NCBI RefSeq assembly: GCF_003105155.1
Contig: NZ_QETK01000011.1
Span: 92,956-156,955, forward strand
DNA: 64,000 nucleotides
Reading direction: 5' to 3'
From: Pseudomonas sp. SDI
Lineage (GTDB): Bacteria; Pseudomonadota; Gammaproteobacteria; Pseudomonadales; Pseudomonadaceae
Below the pieces are notes generated by a model, which saw only the letters and a program-made list of their open reading frames with translations, was not told the DNA's origin and ran no database searches. Position numbers and translations under genes: made by a program. Below are positions 27,038-36,543 of the stretch, in pieces (the first letter of the stretch is position 1; every line of letters begins with the position of its first letter).

Positions 27038-28076
27038 CATCGGGCATCGTCGCGTCGGGGCAGGCGAGCCGCCACTGATCATTGCCGAGATGAGTGGCAA
27101 CCACAACCAGTCGCTGGAACGGGCCCTGGCGATCGTCGACGCAGCGGCCAAGGCCGGGGCGCATGCGCTCAAGCTGCAGACCTACACCGCCGACACCATG
27201 ACCCTGGATCTCGCGCATGGCGAGTTCTTCATCGAAGACAAGAACAGCCTGTGGGCGGGTTCCTCGCTGTACTCGCTGTACGAAAAGGCTCATACCCCCT
27301 GGGAATGGCACTCGGCGATTTTCGAGCGCGCGCGCGCGCATGGCATGCTGGCGTTCTCCACGCCCTTCGACGATACCTCGGTGGACTTTCTCGAAAGCCT
27401 CGGTGTGCCGGCCTACAAGATCGCCAGTTTCGAAAACACCGACCTGCCACTGATTCGCAGGGTGGCGGCCACCGGCAAGCCGATGATCATCTCCACCGGC
27501 ATGGCCAGCCTCGCCGAGCTGGACGAAACGGTACGCACCGCGCGCGCCCACGGTTGCCGCGACCTGGTGCTGCTCAAGTGCACCAGCACCTACCCGGCCA
27601 GCCCGGAAAACAGCAACGTGCTGACGGTCCCGCACCTGCGCGAGCTGTTCGGTTGCGAAGTCGGGCTGTCCGACCATTCCCTTGGGGTTGGCGTCGCGGT
27701 GGCCGCGGTAGCGCTGGGGGCGACGGTGGTGGAAAAGCATTTCACCCTGGATCGTGCGGCTGGCGGCGTCGACTCGGTGTTCTCGCTGGAACCGCATGAG
27801 CTGGCCGGCCTGGTGCTGGAAACCGAGCGGGCCTGGCAATCGCTGGGCAAGGTGCGCTACGGCGCTACCGCCGCCGAAGAAGCCTCGCGCCGATTCCGCC
27901 GCTCGTTGTACGTCGTGCGCGACATGCGTGAAGGAGAAATCTTCGATCACACCAACGTGCGTGCCATTCGCCCGGGCTTGGGCCTGGCGCCACGGCACCT
28001 GGACGCTCTGCTCGGGCGCAAGGCCCGTCAGCCATTGCAACGCGGTACGGCGCTGGACTGGTCGCTGGTCGACTGA
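27027..28076 (+). CDS. pseI: Pseudaminic acid synthase PseI
   Basis: Condenses 2,4-diacetamido-trideoxy-altrose with phosphoenolpyruvate to give pseudaminic acid. The 349-residue protein has the NeuB-type TIM barrel (PLIIAEMSGNHNQSLERA, KLQTYTADTM, TGMASLAELDE, EVGLSDHSLG) and a C-terminal SAF-like domain (RRSLYVVRDMREGEIFDHTNV, IRPGLGL). The ATG at 27027, with AAGGA eight bases upstream, overlaps the pseGH gene by 11 bases. Last gene of the pse operon. Confidence 0.94.
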   Translation: MSFNIGHRRVGAGEPPLIIAEMSGNHNQSLERALAIVDAAAKAGAHALKLQTYTADTMTLDLAHGEFFIEDKNSLWAGSSLYSLYEKAHTPWEWHSAIFERARAHGMLAFSTPFDDTSVDFLESLGVPAYKIASFENTDLPLIRRVAATGKPMIISTGMASLAELDETVRTARAHGCRDLVLLKCTSTYPASPENSNVLTVPHLRELFGCEVGLSDHSLGVGVAVAAVALGATVVEKHFTLDRAAGGVDSVFSLEPHELAGLVLETERAWQSLGKVRYGATAAEEASRRFRRSLYVVRDMREGEIFDHTNVRAIRPGLGLAPRHLDALLGRKARQPLQRGTALDWSLVD

Positions 28077-28171
28077 GGGCGGGTGACGGCGCCAGGCAAA
28101 ATATGCGATTGTCTGGGGAATTTCGTGACCTATCAGTCAGAGCAAGCATCTCTGTCTGTAACCGTGAATGG

Positions 28172-28199
28172 AAGGGGCATGCCCAGGCATTGCCCCTTT
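28172..28199 (+). terminator. Terminator after pseI
   Basis: AAGGGGC-ATGCC, loop CA, GGCAT-T-GCCCC, then TTT. Near-perfect stem with A's before and T's after, between the pse operon and the KAS III-like gene; I see no clear promoter in the rest of this gap. Confidence 0.6.
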
Positions 28200-28300
28200 G
28201 ACCGTCCGCCCATTGATCGGCGCGCGGAAAAACCCGTTTTTTGGCGCTCCTCGAATCCTGCGAGCGGTGATATAGAGCTGTTATTTATTGGGAAGCCATG

Positions 28301-29227
28301 ATGATTGGCATAAAAAGCATTGCGAGCTACGTGCCCGCTGCCGGCCTCGACAACTACGCGCAAGGCGCCAAATTCGACAAGGATGAAGCGTTCATCCTCG
28401 GCAAGATCGGCTCGGCGTTTCTGCCGCGCAAAACCGCAGAACAAGAAACTTCTGATCTGTGCGTCGAAGCAGTAAACGCCCTGTTCGCGGCCAACCCGGA
28501 ACTCAAGCGCGAGTCCATCGACGCGCTGATCGTCGTCACTCAGAACGGTGACGAGGAAGGCCTGCCGCATACCGCTGCGATCGTTCAGGACAAGCTCGGC
28601 CTGCCGACGAATGTCGCCGCGTTCGATATCTCCCTGGGCTGCTCGGGCTACGTTTACGGTATCTACGCCATCAAGGGCTTTATGGAAGCTGCTGGCCTGA
28701 AAAATGGTCTGCTGGTGACTGCCGACCCGTACTCGAAGATCGTCGACCCGGAAGACCGCAACACCACCATGCTGTTCGGCGACGCCGCCACCGCGACCTG
28801 GATGGGCGAAGAGGCTGCCTGGCAGTTGGGCAAGGCCAAGTTCGGTACCGACGGTTCCGGCGCGCCGCACCTGAAGGTCAGCGACGGGGTGTTCTTCATG
28901 AACGGCCGCCAGGTGTTCAACTTTGCGCTGCTCAAGGTGCCGGCGCACCTGCATGAGTTGCTCGACGAGTCGGGCCTCAAGCCTGCCGATATCGATGCGT
29001 TCTGCATTCACCAGGGCAGCGCTGCGATTGTCGACGCTGTGGCTCGCCGCTTCGAAGAAGACCCCAGCAAGTTCGTCAAGGACATGGTCGAGACCGGCAA
29101 TACCGTCTCCTCGAGCATTCCGTTGCTGCTGGAAAAGCACGTGCTCGACGGCAGTTGGAACCGGGTGGCGCTGAGCGGTTTCGGCGTCGGTCTGTCGTGG
29201 GCTTCGGCGATCATCTATCGCGCTTGA
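28301..29227 (+). CDS. Ketoacyl-ACP synthase III-like protein of the flagellin glycosylation island
   Basis: A 308-residue thiolase-fold protein like FabH. The active-site cysteine is C114 in DISLGCSGYVYG, and the asparagine is in ETGNTVSSS. The histidine site reads IHQGSAA rather than the FabH HQAN. GGGAAG favours ATG at 28301 over the one at 28298. A KAS III-like gene lies next to fliC in other pseudomonad glycosylation islands (for example P. syringae). It probably makes or transfers an acyl group for the glycan rather than starting fatty acid synthesis; that role is inferred. Confidence 0.85.
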   Translation: MIGIKSIASYVPAAGLDNYAQGAKFDKDEAFILGKIGSAFLPRKTAEQETSDLCVEAVNALFAANPELKRESIDALIVVTQNGDEEGLPHTAAIVQDKLGLPTNVAAFDISLGCSGYVYGIYAIKGFMEAAGLKNGLLVTADPYSKIVDPEDRNTTMLFGDAATATWMGEEAAWQLGKAKFGTDGSGAPHLKVSDGVFFMNGRQVFNFALLKVPAHLHELLDESGLKPADIDAFCIHQGSAAIVDAVARRFEEDPSKFVKDMVETGNTVSSSIPLLLEKHVLDGSWNRVALSGFGVGLSWASAIIYRA

Positions 29228-29298
29228 TCCGCAAGGCTGATAAAACCGCGCCGGTGCGGTAATCTGCGGCGTTTCGCAGGCAAGGGAAGCTCCAACCC

Positions 29299-30591
29299 AT
29301 GAGCGAGTTTTTCCAGCGTAACGCTGCCATCCTCCAGGCCCGCTGGCCGGCGCTGTCCGAGCGGGTCCTCGCTGAGCCCGCCGCAGCGCTTCAGGTCGAA
29401 CTGGTCGAAGGGCTGGGCTCGACACTGCAGGTCGAGGGTATCCAGCTCAGCAGTCGCCATGACCGGCTGGCCGAGGCCCGTTTCCAGGCTGCCAGCCTGC
29501 CCGCGCAGGCGCCCCGACTGCATCTTTACGGCACTGGCCTGGGCGACCTGCAGACGGTCTTGCTTGAGCGTGCCGAACTGCAACAACTGCATGTCCAGGT
29601 GCTCAACGGCGCGTTGTTCAAGCTGGTGCTGGAGCTGCTCGATCAGTCGGCCTGGCTGGCCGATCCGCGGGTCGAGTTGGCCTATGCCGGCGATCGCGCG
29701 GAAATCATGCTGCCGTTTTTCGCCCTGCCGGCCGAGCTGGTGCTGGCCGATGAATTCAACGCCAAGATTCGTGATCGACTGATCAGCGAAGCCCACCTGG
29801 CCGATAACAATCGCGCGTTCGCTGCGGCCGACCCGCGCCTGCTGGCGCTGCTCGACAGCAGCCTGCCATTGCTGCGCCAGGATCGCGACGTTAGCGAGCT
29901 GTTCGGCAGTGGTGTCGGGCGCGCGTGCTATGTCATCGGTACGGGGCCGACCCTGGCCGGGCATCTGCCGGCGCTGGCGCGGATTCGCCAGCAGGCCGAA
30001 CGGCCGTTGTTCATCTGTGTCGATACGGCGTATCTGCCGCTGCTCAGGGCCGGGATCAAGGCGGATGTGGTGGTCAGCGTCGATCACAATATCCGCAGCC
30101 GACACCTGCCGGCGGCCGATTCGGCCGACACTGCGCTGGTCTACATGCCGATGCTCGATATCGAGTTGCTGGCCGCCTGGCGCGGCCCGCGTTTCGCCGC
30201 CTACTCGCCCAGCGCCCTGTATGCGCAGGTGCGCGAGGCGATTCCGCGCGGGGAACTGTTCGTCGGTGGCAGCGTGATTCATCCGGCGGTCGACCTGGCG
30301 GTGCACATGGGGAGCACGCGGGTCACCCTGTTCGGCGCCGACTTCGCTTTCCCGATGGGCAAAACCCATACCGGCTGGGACGACGGTGACCTCGGCCCTC
30401 AGTTGGCGGTGGCCCGCCACTGGGTGCTGGACGGCAATGGTCAGCGCGTGCGCACGCAACTGAATTTCCGCAGCTACCTGTGCGAGCTGGAGCGCTTCAT
30501 TGCCCGCCACCCGCAGGTGCGCTTCTACAACACCAGCCGGGCCGGCGCGCTGATCGCCGGCACCCACTTCGATCCGGAGTTCTGCCAATGA
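29299..30591 (+). CDS. Maf-type (DUF115) motility accessory glycosyltransferase
   Basis: A 430-residue protein of the motility-associated-factor family, which transfers nonulosonic acids such as pseudaminic acid to flagellin in the cytoplasm before export. Visible features: the central DUF115 core ACYVIGTGPTLAGHLPAL, FICVDTAYLPLLRAGIKAD, DHNIRSRHLP, FVGGSVIHPAVDLAVHMG and VTLFGADFAF. It sits two genes upstream of fliC, next to the CMP-pseudaminic acid genes, which agrees with that role. AAGGGAAG precedes the ATG. Confidence 0.88.
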   Translation: MSEFFQRNAAILQARWPALSERVLAEPAAALQVELVEGLGSTLQVEGIQLSSRHDRLAEARFQAASLPAQAPRLHLYGTGLGDLQTVLLERAELQQLHVQVLNGALFKLVLELLDQSAWLADPRVELAYAGDRAEIMLPFFALPAELVLADEFNAKIRDRLISEAHLADNNRAFAAADPRLLALLDSSLPLLRQDRDVSELFGSGVGRACYVIGTGPTLAGHLPALARIRQQAERPLFICVDTAYLPLLRAGIKADVVVSVDHNIRSRHLPAADSADTALVYMPMLDIELLAAWRGPRFAAYSPSALYAQVREAIPRGELFVGGSVIHPAVDLAVHMGSTRVTLFGADFAFPMGKTHTGWDDGDLGPQLAVARHWVLDGNGQRVRTQLNFRSYLCELERFIARHPQVRFYNTSRAGALIAGTHFDPEFCQ

Positions 30592-30854
30592 ATGCCAGCT
30601 CGCATCTGCTTGCTGCACGTGACTGTGCCGGGTTGTTCCGCCTGGGGCGCGATGTGGAAGGGGCGTTGCGCATGGTCGAGCTGCTCGACGGCTTGCTGGC
30701 GCTGTTCGAGCAGGCGCCGGAGCCATTGCGCGCGCAGTCGGCACAGGTGCTCGGGGCGTTGCTGGCGGCCCAGCAGGGGCAGGACTGGATCGCTCTGGCC
30801 GATTACCTCGAGTACGAACTGGTACACCTGATCGATCAGGCAGCTTCTGCCTGA
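30588..30854 (+). CDS. Small unknown protein coupled to the Maf gene
   Basis: An 88-residue protein that I do not recognise. The start ATG overlaps the Maf stop (ATGA), a strong sign of co-translation. It is mostly helical, Leu/Ala-rich, with an acidic C terminus (ALADYLEYELVHLIDQ) and no signal peptide or membrane segment. A partner or chaperone of the Maf enzyme or of flagellin is possible but unproven. Confidence 0.7.
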   Translation: MNASSHLLAARDCAGLFRLGRDVEGALRMVELLDGLLALFEQAPEPLRAQSAQVLGALLAAQQGQDWIALADYLEYELVHLIDQAASA

Positions 30855-30867
30855 CGTGTTGGTGAAA

Positions 30868-30883
30868 TGTGACCGTCGTCACA
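30868..30883 (+). promoter_or_regulatory. Crp/Vfr-like binding site upstream of fliC
   Basis: TGTGA-CCGTCG-TCACA is an exact TGTGA-N6-TCACA palindrome, extended as AAATGTGAC...GTCACATT. It lies 92 bases upstream of the fliC -35. It also forms a hairpin (8-bp stem) after the small ORF and could be part of a transcription end. Confidence 0.5.
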
Positions 30884-30975
30884 TTCCGCGTTTTCGCTCA
30901 AGCCCGCGCGGCCGGGCTGCACGCCATGATTTACGGGGGGTGGCAGCGTGATGGCATTTTTTTTTGCTAAAGCCC

Positions 30976-31002
30976 TAAAGCAACCCGCATTCCCGACGAT
31001 AA
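30976..31002 (+). promoter_or_regulatory. FliA (sigma-28) promoter of fliC
   Basis: TAAA (30976-30979), 15-base spacer, GACGATAA (30995-31002). It differs from the sigma-28 consensus GCCGATAA at one base and lies 80 bases upstream of the fliC ATG. Confidence 0.85.
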
Positions 31003-31082
31003 CCATTACGAAGGTTCTCTAGGCCACACCCGGCGGATGCCAGGGCCGGAAGCCGCAGTATCCATCCAACGAGGAATTCGTC

Positions 31083-31937
31083 ATGGCATTAACCGTAAAC
31101 ACCAACACCACTTCGCTGGGCGTGCAGAAGAACCTGAACCGCGCTTCCGACTCGCTGAGCACCTCGATGACTCGCCTGTCGTCCGGTCTGCGCATCAACA
31201 GCGCTAAAGACGACGCTGCTGGCCAACAGATCGCCAACAAGCTGCAAACCATGATCACCGGTTCGACCGTAGCGATCAAAAACGCCAACGACGGTGTTTC
31301 GATCACTCAGACCGCTGAAGGCGCACTGTCGGAAATCACCAACATCCTGCAGCGTATGCGTGAGCTGGCTCTGCAAGCACGAAACGACTCCAACGGCACC
31401 ACTGAACGCGCTGCTCTGAACAAAGAGTTCGCGGCCAAGTCCGACGAGATCACTCGTATCGCTTCGTCCACCACCTACGGCACCAGCAAACACCTGCTGG
31501 ACGGTTCGGCTGGCACCATGCAGTTCCAGGTAGGTGCAATGACCGGTACCGACCAGGTCATCAGCGTTGTCATGAGCACCAGCTTCGCTGCTTCGACCCT
31601 GGCGGTCGGCACTGGCGCCCTGGCGATCTCGGGTACTTCCGACTCCGCCGTACACACCGCCGTTGACGGCGCGCTGACCGCAATCGACGCGGCTCTGCAA
31701 ACCATCGACAACAAGAAGTCGGACCTGGGTGCTATCCAGAACCGCTTCCAGAGCACCATCAACAACCTGCAAAACATGACCGAAAACGCCACCGCTGCTC
31801 AGGGTCGCGTTCAGGACACCGACTTCGCCGCAGAAACTGCTCAGCTGACCAAGCAGCAAACCCTGCAGCAAGCGTCCACCGCAGTTCTGGCTCAGGCCAA
31901 CCAACTGCCATCCGCTGTACTGAAGCTGCTTCAGTAA
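31083..31937 (+). CDS. fliC: Flagellin FliC
   Basis: Filament subunit of only 284 residues, with intact D0/D1 arms and a small central region (about 150-195), so the D2/D3 surface domains are almost absent. N terminus MALTVNTNTTSLGVQKNLNR; the flg22-equivalent window is residues 30-51 and differs from the P. aeruginosa peptide at four positions (T30, S34, L36, Q48). The D1 motif QRMRELALQAR is kept, and the C terminus is AVLAQANQLPSAVLKLLQ. The central stretch is rich in Ser and Thr, the expected O-glycosylation sites. FliA promoter upstream and strong terminator downstream; base use favours highly expressed codons. Confidence 0.97.
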   Translation: MALTVNTNTTSLGVQKNLNRASDSLSTSMTRLSSGLRINSAKDDAAGQQIANKLQTMITGSTVAIKNANDGVSITQTAEGALSEITNILQRMRELALQARNDSNGTTERAALNKEFAAKSDEITRIASSTTYGTSKHLLDGSAGTMQFQVGAMTGTDQVISVVMSTSFAASTLAVGTGALAISGTSDSAVHTAVDGALTAIDAALQTIDNKKSDLGAIQNRFQSTINNLQNMTENATAAQGRVQDTDFAAETAQLTKQQTLQQASTAVLAQANQLPSAVLKLLQ

Positions 31938-31953
31938 TAGTGCGATGAAGTAC

Positions 31954-31990
31954 AGCGAGGGCGTGCGTTCAACGCATTCCCTCGCTTTTT
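31954..31990 (+). terminator. Rho-independent terminator of fliC
   Basis: AGCGAGGG pairs with CCCTCGCT, with an inner TGCG/CGCA stem, followed by a T-run. Starts 16 bases after the fliC stop. Confidence 0.88.
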
Positions 31991-32009
31991 ATTTTGGAGG
32001 TGATGGACG

Positions 32010-32363
32010 ATGGACATGAGTGTCAGGTTGAATTCGTCTTATCCGGCGCCGGCAGTCACTGCCAACCAGCAAGAAAAGGCTGGTGAGCAGCAAGCGGCCC
32101 CCGAAAAGCTCAACGGCAAGGCCGTTGAAAAACCTTCCGATACGCGCCAGCTGCAAACGGCCGTCAAGGAAATACAGGATTTTGTCCAGTCGTTGCAACG
32201 CAACCTGGAGTTCTCGGTGGACGATTCCACCGGGCAAGTCGTGGTCAAGGTAGTCGCCCGCGACAGCGGCGAAGTCATTCGGCAGATTCCATCGGAAACC
32301 GCATTGGAACTGGCCAAGAGCCTGCACGACGTCAACAGCCTTCTTTTTGACGAGAAAGTCTGA
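32010..32363 (+). CDS. flaG: FlaG family protein
   Basis: A 117-residue flagellar protein that in pseudomonads and vibrios limits filament length; the mechanism is not settled. The first half is polar and disordered. The conserved second half is the FlaG domain (LEFSVDDSTGQVVVKVVARD, GEVIRQIPSETALELAKSL). GGAGG at 31996-32000 is nine bases before the ATG. It follows the fliC terminator with no clear promoter of its own, so read-through from fliC is possible. FliD follows. Confidence 0.93.
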   Translation: MDMSVRLNSSYPAPAVTANQQEKAGEQQAAPEKLNGKAVEKPSDTRQLQTAVKEIQDFVQSLQRNLEFSVDDSTGQVVVKVVARDSGEVIRQIPSETALELAKSLHDVNSLLFDEKV

Positions 32364-32445
32364 AGGCTGGTACTACAATTGATGCTTTCCCGAATCTTCC
32401 AGGAAGGAGCAAGGGTTCGGCGTTAACCAGAGAAGGAGAGAAGCG

Positions 32446-33864
32446 ATGGCAAGTCCAATTTTACCGGGTAAGGGGTTGGGGTCCGGCCTCGATACCGCGG
32501 GAATCGTCAAGGCCCTGGTTGACGCGGAAAGACTGCCCAAGCAGAACCAGCTCGATCGCCAGACCAAGTCGAACACGGCGTCCATTTCGGCGATCGGCAG
32601 TCTGAAAAGTGCCCTGGCGGCCTACAAGACTGCCCTGGAAAAGCTCAATGACAAGAACGCCCCGGCGTTCCTGGGTTACTCCGCGACCACCTCGGACGAG
32701 AAAACCGTCAAGGCCACCGCGACCAACTCCGCGGTCGGCGGCATCTACAGCGTGACCGTCAACCGCCTGGCGACTGCTTCCAAAGTCGCCAGCCAGCGCT
32801 TTGGCGATAGCAGTGCGCCAATCAGTGCTGGCACCCTGAACATCACCCAGGGTACTGGCAGCAGCATCCCGGTCGAGATCAAGCCTGGGGCTACCTTGCA
32901 GTCGGTGCGCGACTCGATCAACAATCAGGCCGGTGCCTCCGGGATCATGGCCAACATTATCAATGATGGCAGCGGCTCGCGGCTGGTGCTGACTTCGACC
33001 ACAACCGGCGAAAAGTCGGATATTTCCGTTAGCGGCATTCCCGAGTTGGCCATCGATGGCACCACCCAGATGACCGCTGGCGGTGGTGCGGGCTACATCA
33101 GCGCCATGGCAGAGGATGCCGAGTTCGTGGTCGATGGTATGACGCTGACCAGCAAATCGAACAAGGTCGAGAACGCGGTCAGCGGTCTGACCTTCGAGCT
33201 GGTGGCCAAGTCGGCCACGCCGACCACCATTACCGTGGGCAGCAACACCGAGGGCCTGAAGAAGTCGGTTCAAGGCTTCGTCGACGCCTACAACGCCCTG
33301 GTCAAGACCATCAATACCGTGAGCATGGCGTCCAAGGATCCCTCGGGCAAGCCTGGCGACCCGCCGGCGCTGTCCGGCGACCCGGCGGTCCGCAGCATGC
33401 TGTCGGCGTTGCGCAACGAGCTGGTCTCGCCGGCGGCCGGTGGTAGCGGGCAGCTCAAGGTGCTTTCGCAGTTGGGCATCAACACGGTCCAGGAGACCGG
33501 TCTGCTCGAATTCGACAGCAGCAAGTTCACCAATGCTATCGATAAGCAGAAGCTTGGTGGTGAAGTACAGAACCTGTTCAACGGCGATGGCGGCATGCTT
33601 GATCGCATGACCAAGGCCATGGAGCCGTTCCTGGGGGGCAGCGGCACCACGGGTGTGCTCGATGCTCGCACCAAGGTGCTGGAGTCGGCCAAGAACAGCC
33701 TGAGCATCCAGCAGTCGGCCCTGGATTCGCGGGTCAAGAGCATGACCGACTCGCTGACCAAGAAGTACAACAACATGGACACCCTGGTCGGCAAGCTGAA
33801 CGCCCAGCGCGACAGCATCGTGTCGATCTTCGAGGCCATGGCGGCCCAGCAGAAGAATTCGTAA
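32446..33864 (+). CDS. fliD: Flagellar filament cap protein FliD (HAP2)
   Basis: Cap at the filament tip that guides flagellin folding and, in pseudomonads, contributes to mucin adhesion. The 472-residue protein has N-terminal D0 GLGSGLDTAGIVKALVDAE, the flagellin hook IN-type core (about 180-330), and the C-terminal coiled coil MTDSLTKKYNNMDTLVGKLN. AGAAGGAGAG precedes the ATG. Confidence 0.96.
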   Translation: MASPILPGKGLGSGLDTAGIVKALVDAERLPKQNQLDRQTKSNTASISAIGSLKSALAAYKTALEKLNDKNAPAFLGYSATTSDEKTVKATATNSAVGGIYSVTVNRLATASKVASQRFGDSSAPISAGTLNITQGTGSSIPVEIKPGATLQSVRDSINNQAGASGIMANIINDGSGSRLVLTSTTTGEKSDISVSGIPELAIDGTTQMTAGGGAGYISAMAEDAEFVVDGMTLTSKSNKVENAVSGLTFELVAKSATPTTITVGSNTEGLKKSVQGFVDAYNALVKTINTVSMASKDPSGKPGDPPALSGDPAVRSMLSALRNELVSPAAGGSGQLKVLSQLGINTVQETGLLEFDSSKFTNAIDKQKLGGEVQNLFNGDGGMLDRMTKAMEPFLGGSGTTGVLDARTKVLESAKNSLSIQQSALDSRVKSMTDSLTKKYNNMDTLVGKLNAQRDSIVSIFEAMAAQQKNS

Positions 33865-33878
33865 CGAAAGCTGACGCC

Positions 33879-33917
33879 AAAAGCCCGACATTGCGCTACG
33901 CTTTGTCGGGCTTTTTT
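33879..33917 (+). terminator. Rho-independent terminator of fliD
   Basis: AAAAGCCCGACA pairs with TGTCGGGCTTTT, followed by a T-run. It starts 15 bases after fliD and separates it from fliS. Confidence 0.9.
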
Positions 33918-33927
33918 GTGGGCGGCC

Positions 33928-33954
33928 TAAAGTTTTTTGACGCGGCGCCGATAG
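33928..33954 (+). promoter_or_regulatory. FliA (sigma-28) promoter of fliS
   Basis: TAAAGTTT (-35), 15-base TAAA-to-GCCG spacer, GCCGATAG (-10). It lies between the fliD terminator and fliS, 38 bases before the fliS ATG. Confidence 0.8.
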
Positions 33955-33992
33955 TCCGTATACAGCAAACCGAGTGGTGGTGAGGTACACGC

Positions 33993-34376
33993 ATGAATCC
34001 AATGTTAGCCCTTCGGCAGTACCAGAAAATTGGTGCTCAGGCGCAGACATCCGAAGCCAGCCCGCATCGACTGGTACAAATGCTCATGGAAGGTGGCCTG
34101 GATCGGATCGCCCAGGCCAAAGGTGCATTGCAGCGCAATGAAGTGGCGAACAAGGGTATCGCCATCGGCAAGGCCATCGGCATCATCGGCGGCCTGCGCG
34201 AAGGTCTCGACCGCGACAACATGACCCCGGAGCTGGAGCGAATCGACACGCTCTACCTGTATATGACCCGCCGGCTGACCGAAGCCAACATTAGCAATGA
34301 CCTGACGATCCTCGACGAAGTGAGTGGTTTATTGACCACGGTCAAGGAAGGTTGGGATGCAGTTGCCCAACAATAA
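33993..34376 (+). CDS. fliS: Flagellin export chaperone FliS
   Basis: Binds the C-terminal D0 of flagellin in the cytoplasm, prevents early polymerisation and delivers it to FlhA. A 127-residue four-helix bundle with EASPHRLVQMLMEGGLDRIAQAKGA and the acidic helix TRRLTEANISNDLTILDEV. Own FliA promoter, so made together with flagellin. Confidence 0.95.
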   Translation: MNPMLALRQYQKIGAQAQTSEASPHRLVQMLMEGGLDRIAQAKGALQRNEVANKGIAIGKAIGIIGGLREGLDRDNMTPELERIDTLYLYMTRRLTEANISNDLTILDEVSGLLTTVKEGWDAVAQQ

Positions 34377-34399
34377 CGGGTTGCAGTGAGGCTATCGTC

Positions 34400-34696
34400 A
34401 TGAGTGCAGTGCTCAAGCGAATCGAGGAAACCCGGGAGGCGCTGGTCGACGCATTGGCCAAGCGTGACTGGGAGGCCGTCGGCCAGTTGGATCAGGCCTG
34501 CCGTGTCTGCATGGAAGAAGTAGTGAGTGCTGCGCCGGAAGATGAAGAGGCGTTGCGGGACAATCTGAAAGACCTGCTCGGTGTGTATCGGCAACTGATT
34601 GACGTGGCCACCGAAGAGCGTCAGGCAATTGCCGACGAGATGTCCAAGATCAACCAAGCGCAGGCGGCGACAAAGGTATACCATTTGTTCCGCTGA
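34400..34696 (+). CDS. fliT: FliT-like flagellar chaperone
   Basis: A 98-residue helical protein directly after fliS, in the place of the FliD chaperone FliT. It starts MSAVLKRIEETREALVDALA and has the WEAVGQLDQACR helix. Small size, high charge and helical content fit the family, but sequence conservation is low, so the symbol rests partly on position. The frame is open upstream to 34352 without a family sequence. Confidence 0.78.
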   Translation: MSAVLKRIEETREALVDALAKRDWEAVGQLDQACRVCMEEVVSAAPEDEEALRDNLKDLLGVYRQLIDVATEERQAIADEMSKINQAQAATKVYHLFR

Positions 34697-34746
34697 CGGT
34701 TGGCCAAAAAAAGTAACGCGCCATAAATTTGACTGTGTAAGGTTTT

Positions 34747-34776
34747 TTGACTTAACTAGTGGCTGTTTTCTTATTA
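34747..34776 (+). promoter_or_regulatory. Possible sigma-70 promoter of fleQ
   Basis: TTGACT, 18-base spacer, TTATTA in an AT-rich part of the fliT-fleQ gap. fleQ is the sigma-70-driven top of the cascade in P. aeruginosa; this match is weak. Confidence 0.25.
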
Positions 34777-34863
34777 AAGACGTCTCAACGCTGACCGTTC
34801 AGTTGGAATGATGTCGAGCATGCCCCTCAAGGGCGTCGAGTTGACTAGGGAAGTTGCGATTGC

Positions 34864-36339
<1,476 letters not shown>

Positions 36340-36353
36340 CGCCGGTTCCTGAA

Positions 36354-36379
36354 CAGTGGGCCCGCTTGCGGGCCCGCTG
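36354..36379 (+). terminator. Hairpin after fleQ
   Basis: A 12-bp GC-rich stem (GGGCCCGC / GCGGGCCC core, extended with CAGT/GCTG) lies 15 bases after the fleQ stop. Only a scattered T-run follows, so terminator strength is uncertain. Confidence 0.5.
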
Positions 36380-36475
36380 TGGTTAATTCCCCTTTCTTTT
36401 GTAGGGCTGTAACGCCCGTACCTGCGGTCCTTCTCACGGTTCCAGGGGCGCTGCCTCGGCGCGCTTGAAATTATC

Positions 36476-36491
36476 CGGCACGCCTATTGCT
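36476..36491 (+). promoter_or_regulatory. RpoN promoter of fleSR
   Basis: CGGCAC-GCCTA-TTGCT, one base off TGGCAC-N5-TTGCT. Ends 52 bases before fleS. FleQ-RpoN activation of fleSR is established in P. aeruginosa. Confidence 0.75.
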
Positions 36492-36543
36492 ACAGCGCAG
36501 GCAACATACCGTTTTATGACGGTGAGCCACGCGAGAGAGCACG

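Noticed and set aside
30952..30967. RpoN-like TGGCAT followed by a T-run and TTGC before fliC
   Set aside because: GG and GC are eleven bases apart instead of ten, and a near-perfect FliA promoter lies just downstream. Another partial match at 30941-30955 has TGGC in place of TTGC.
32368..32383. RpoN-like site TGGTAC-TACAA-TTGAT between flaG and fliD
   Set aside because: The key GC doublet of the -12 box is GA, which normally abolishes sigma-54 promoters.
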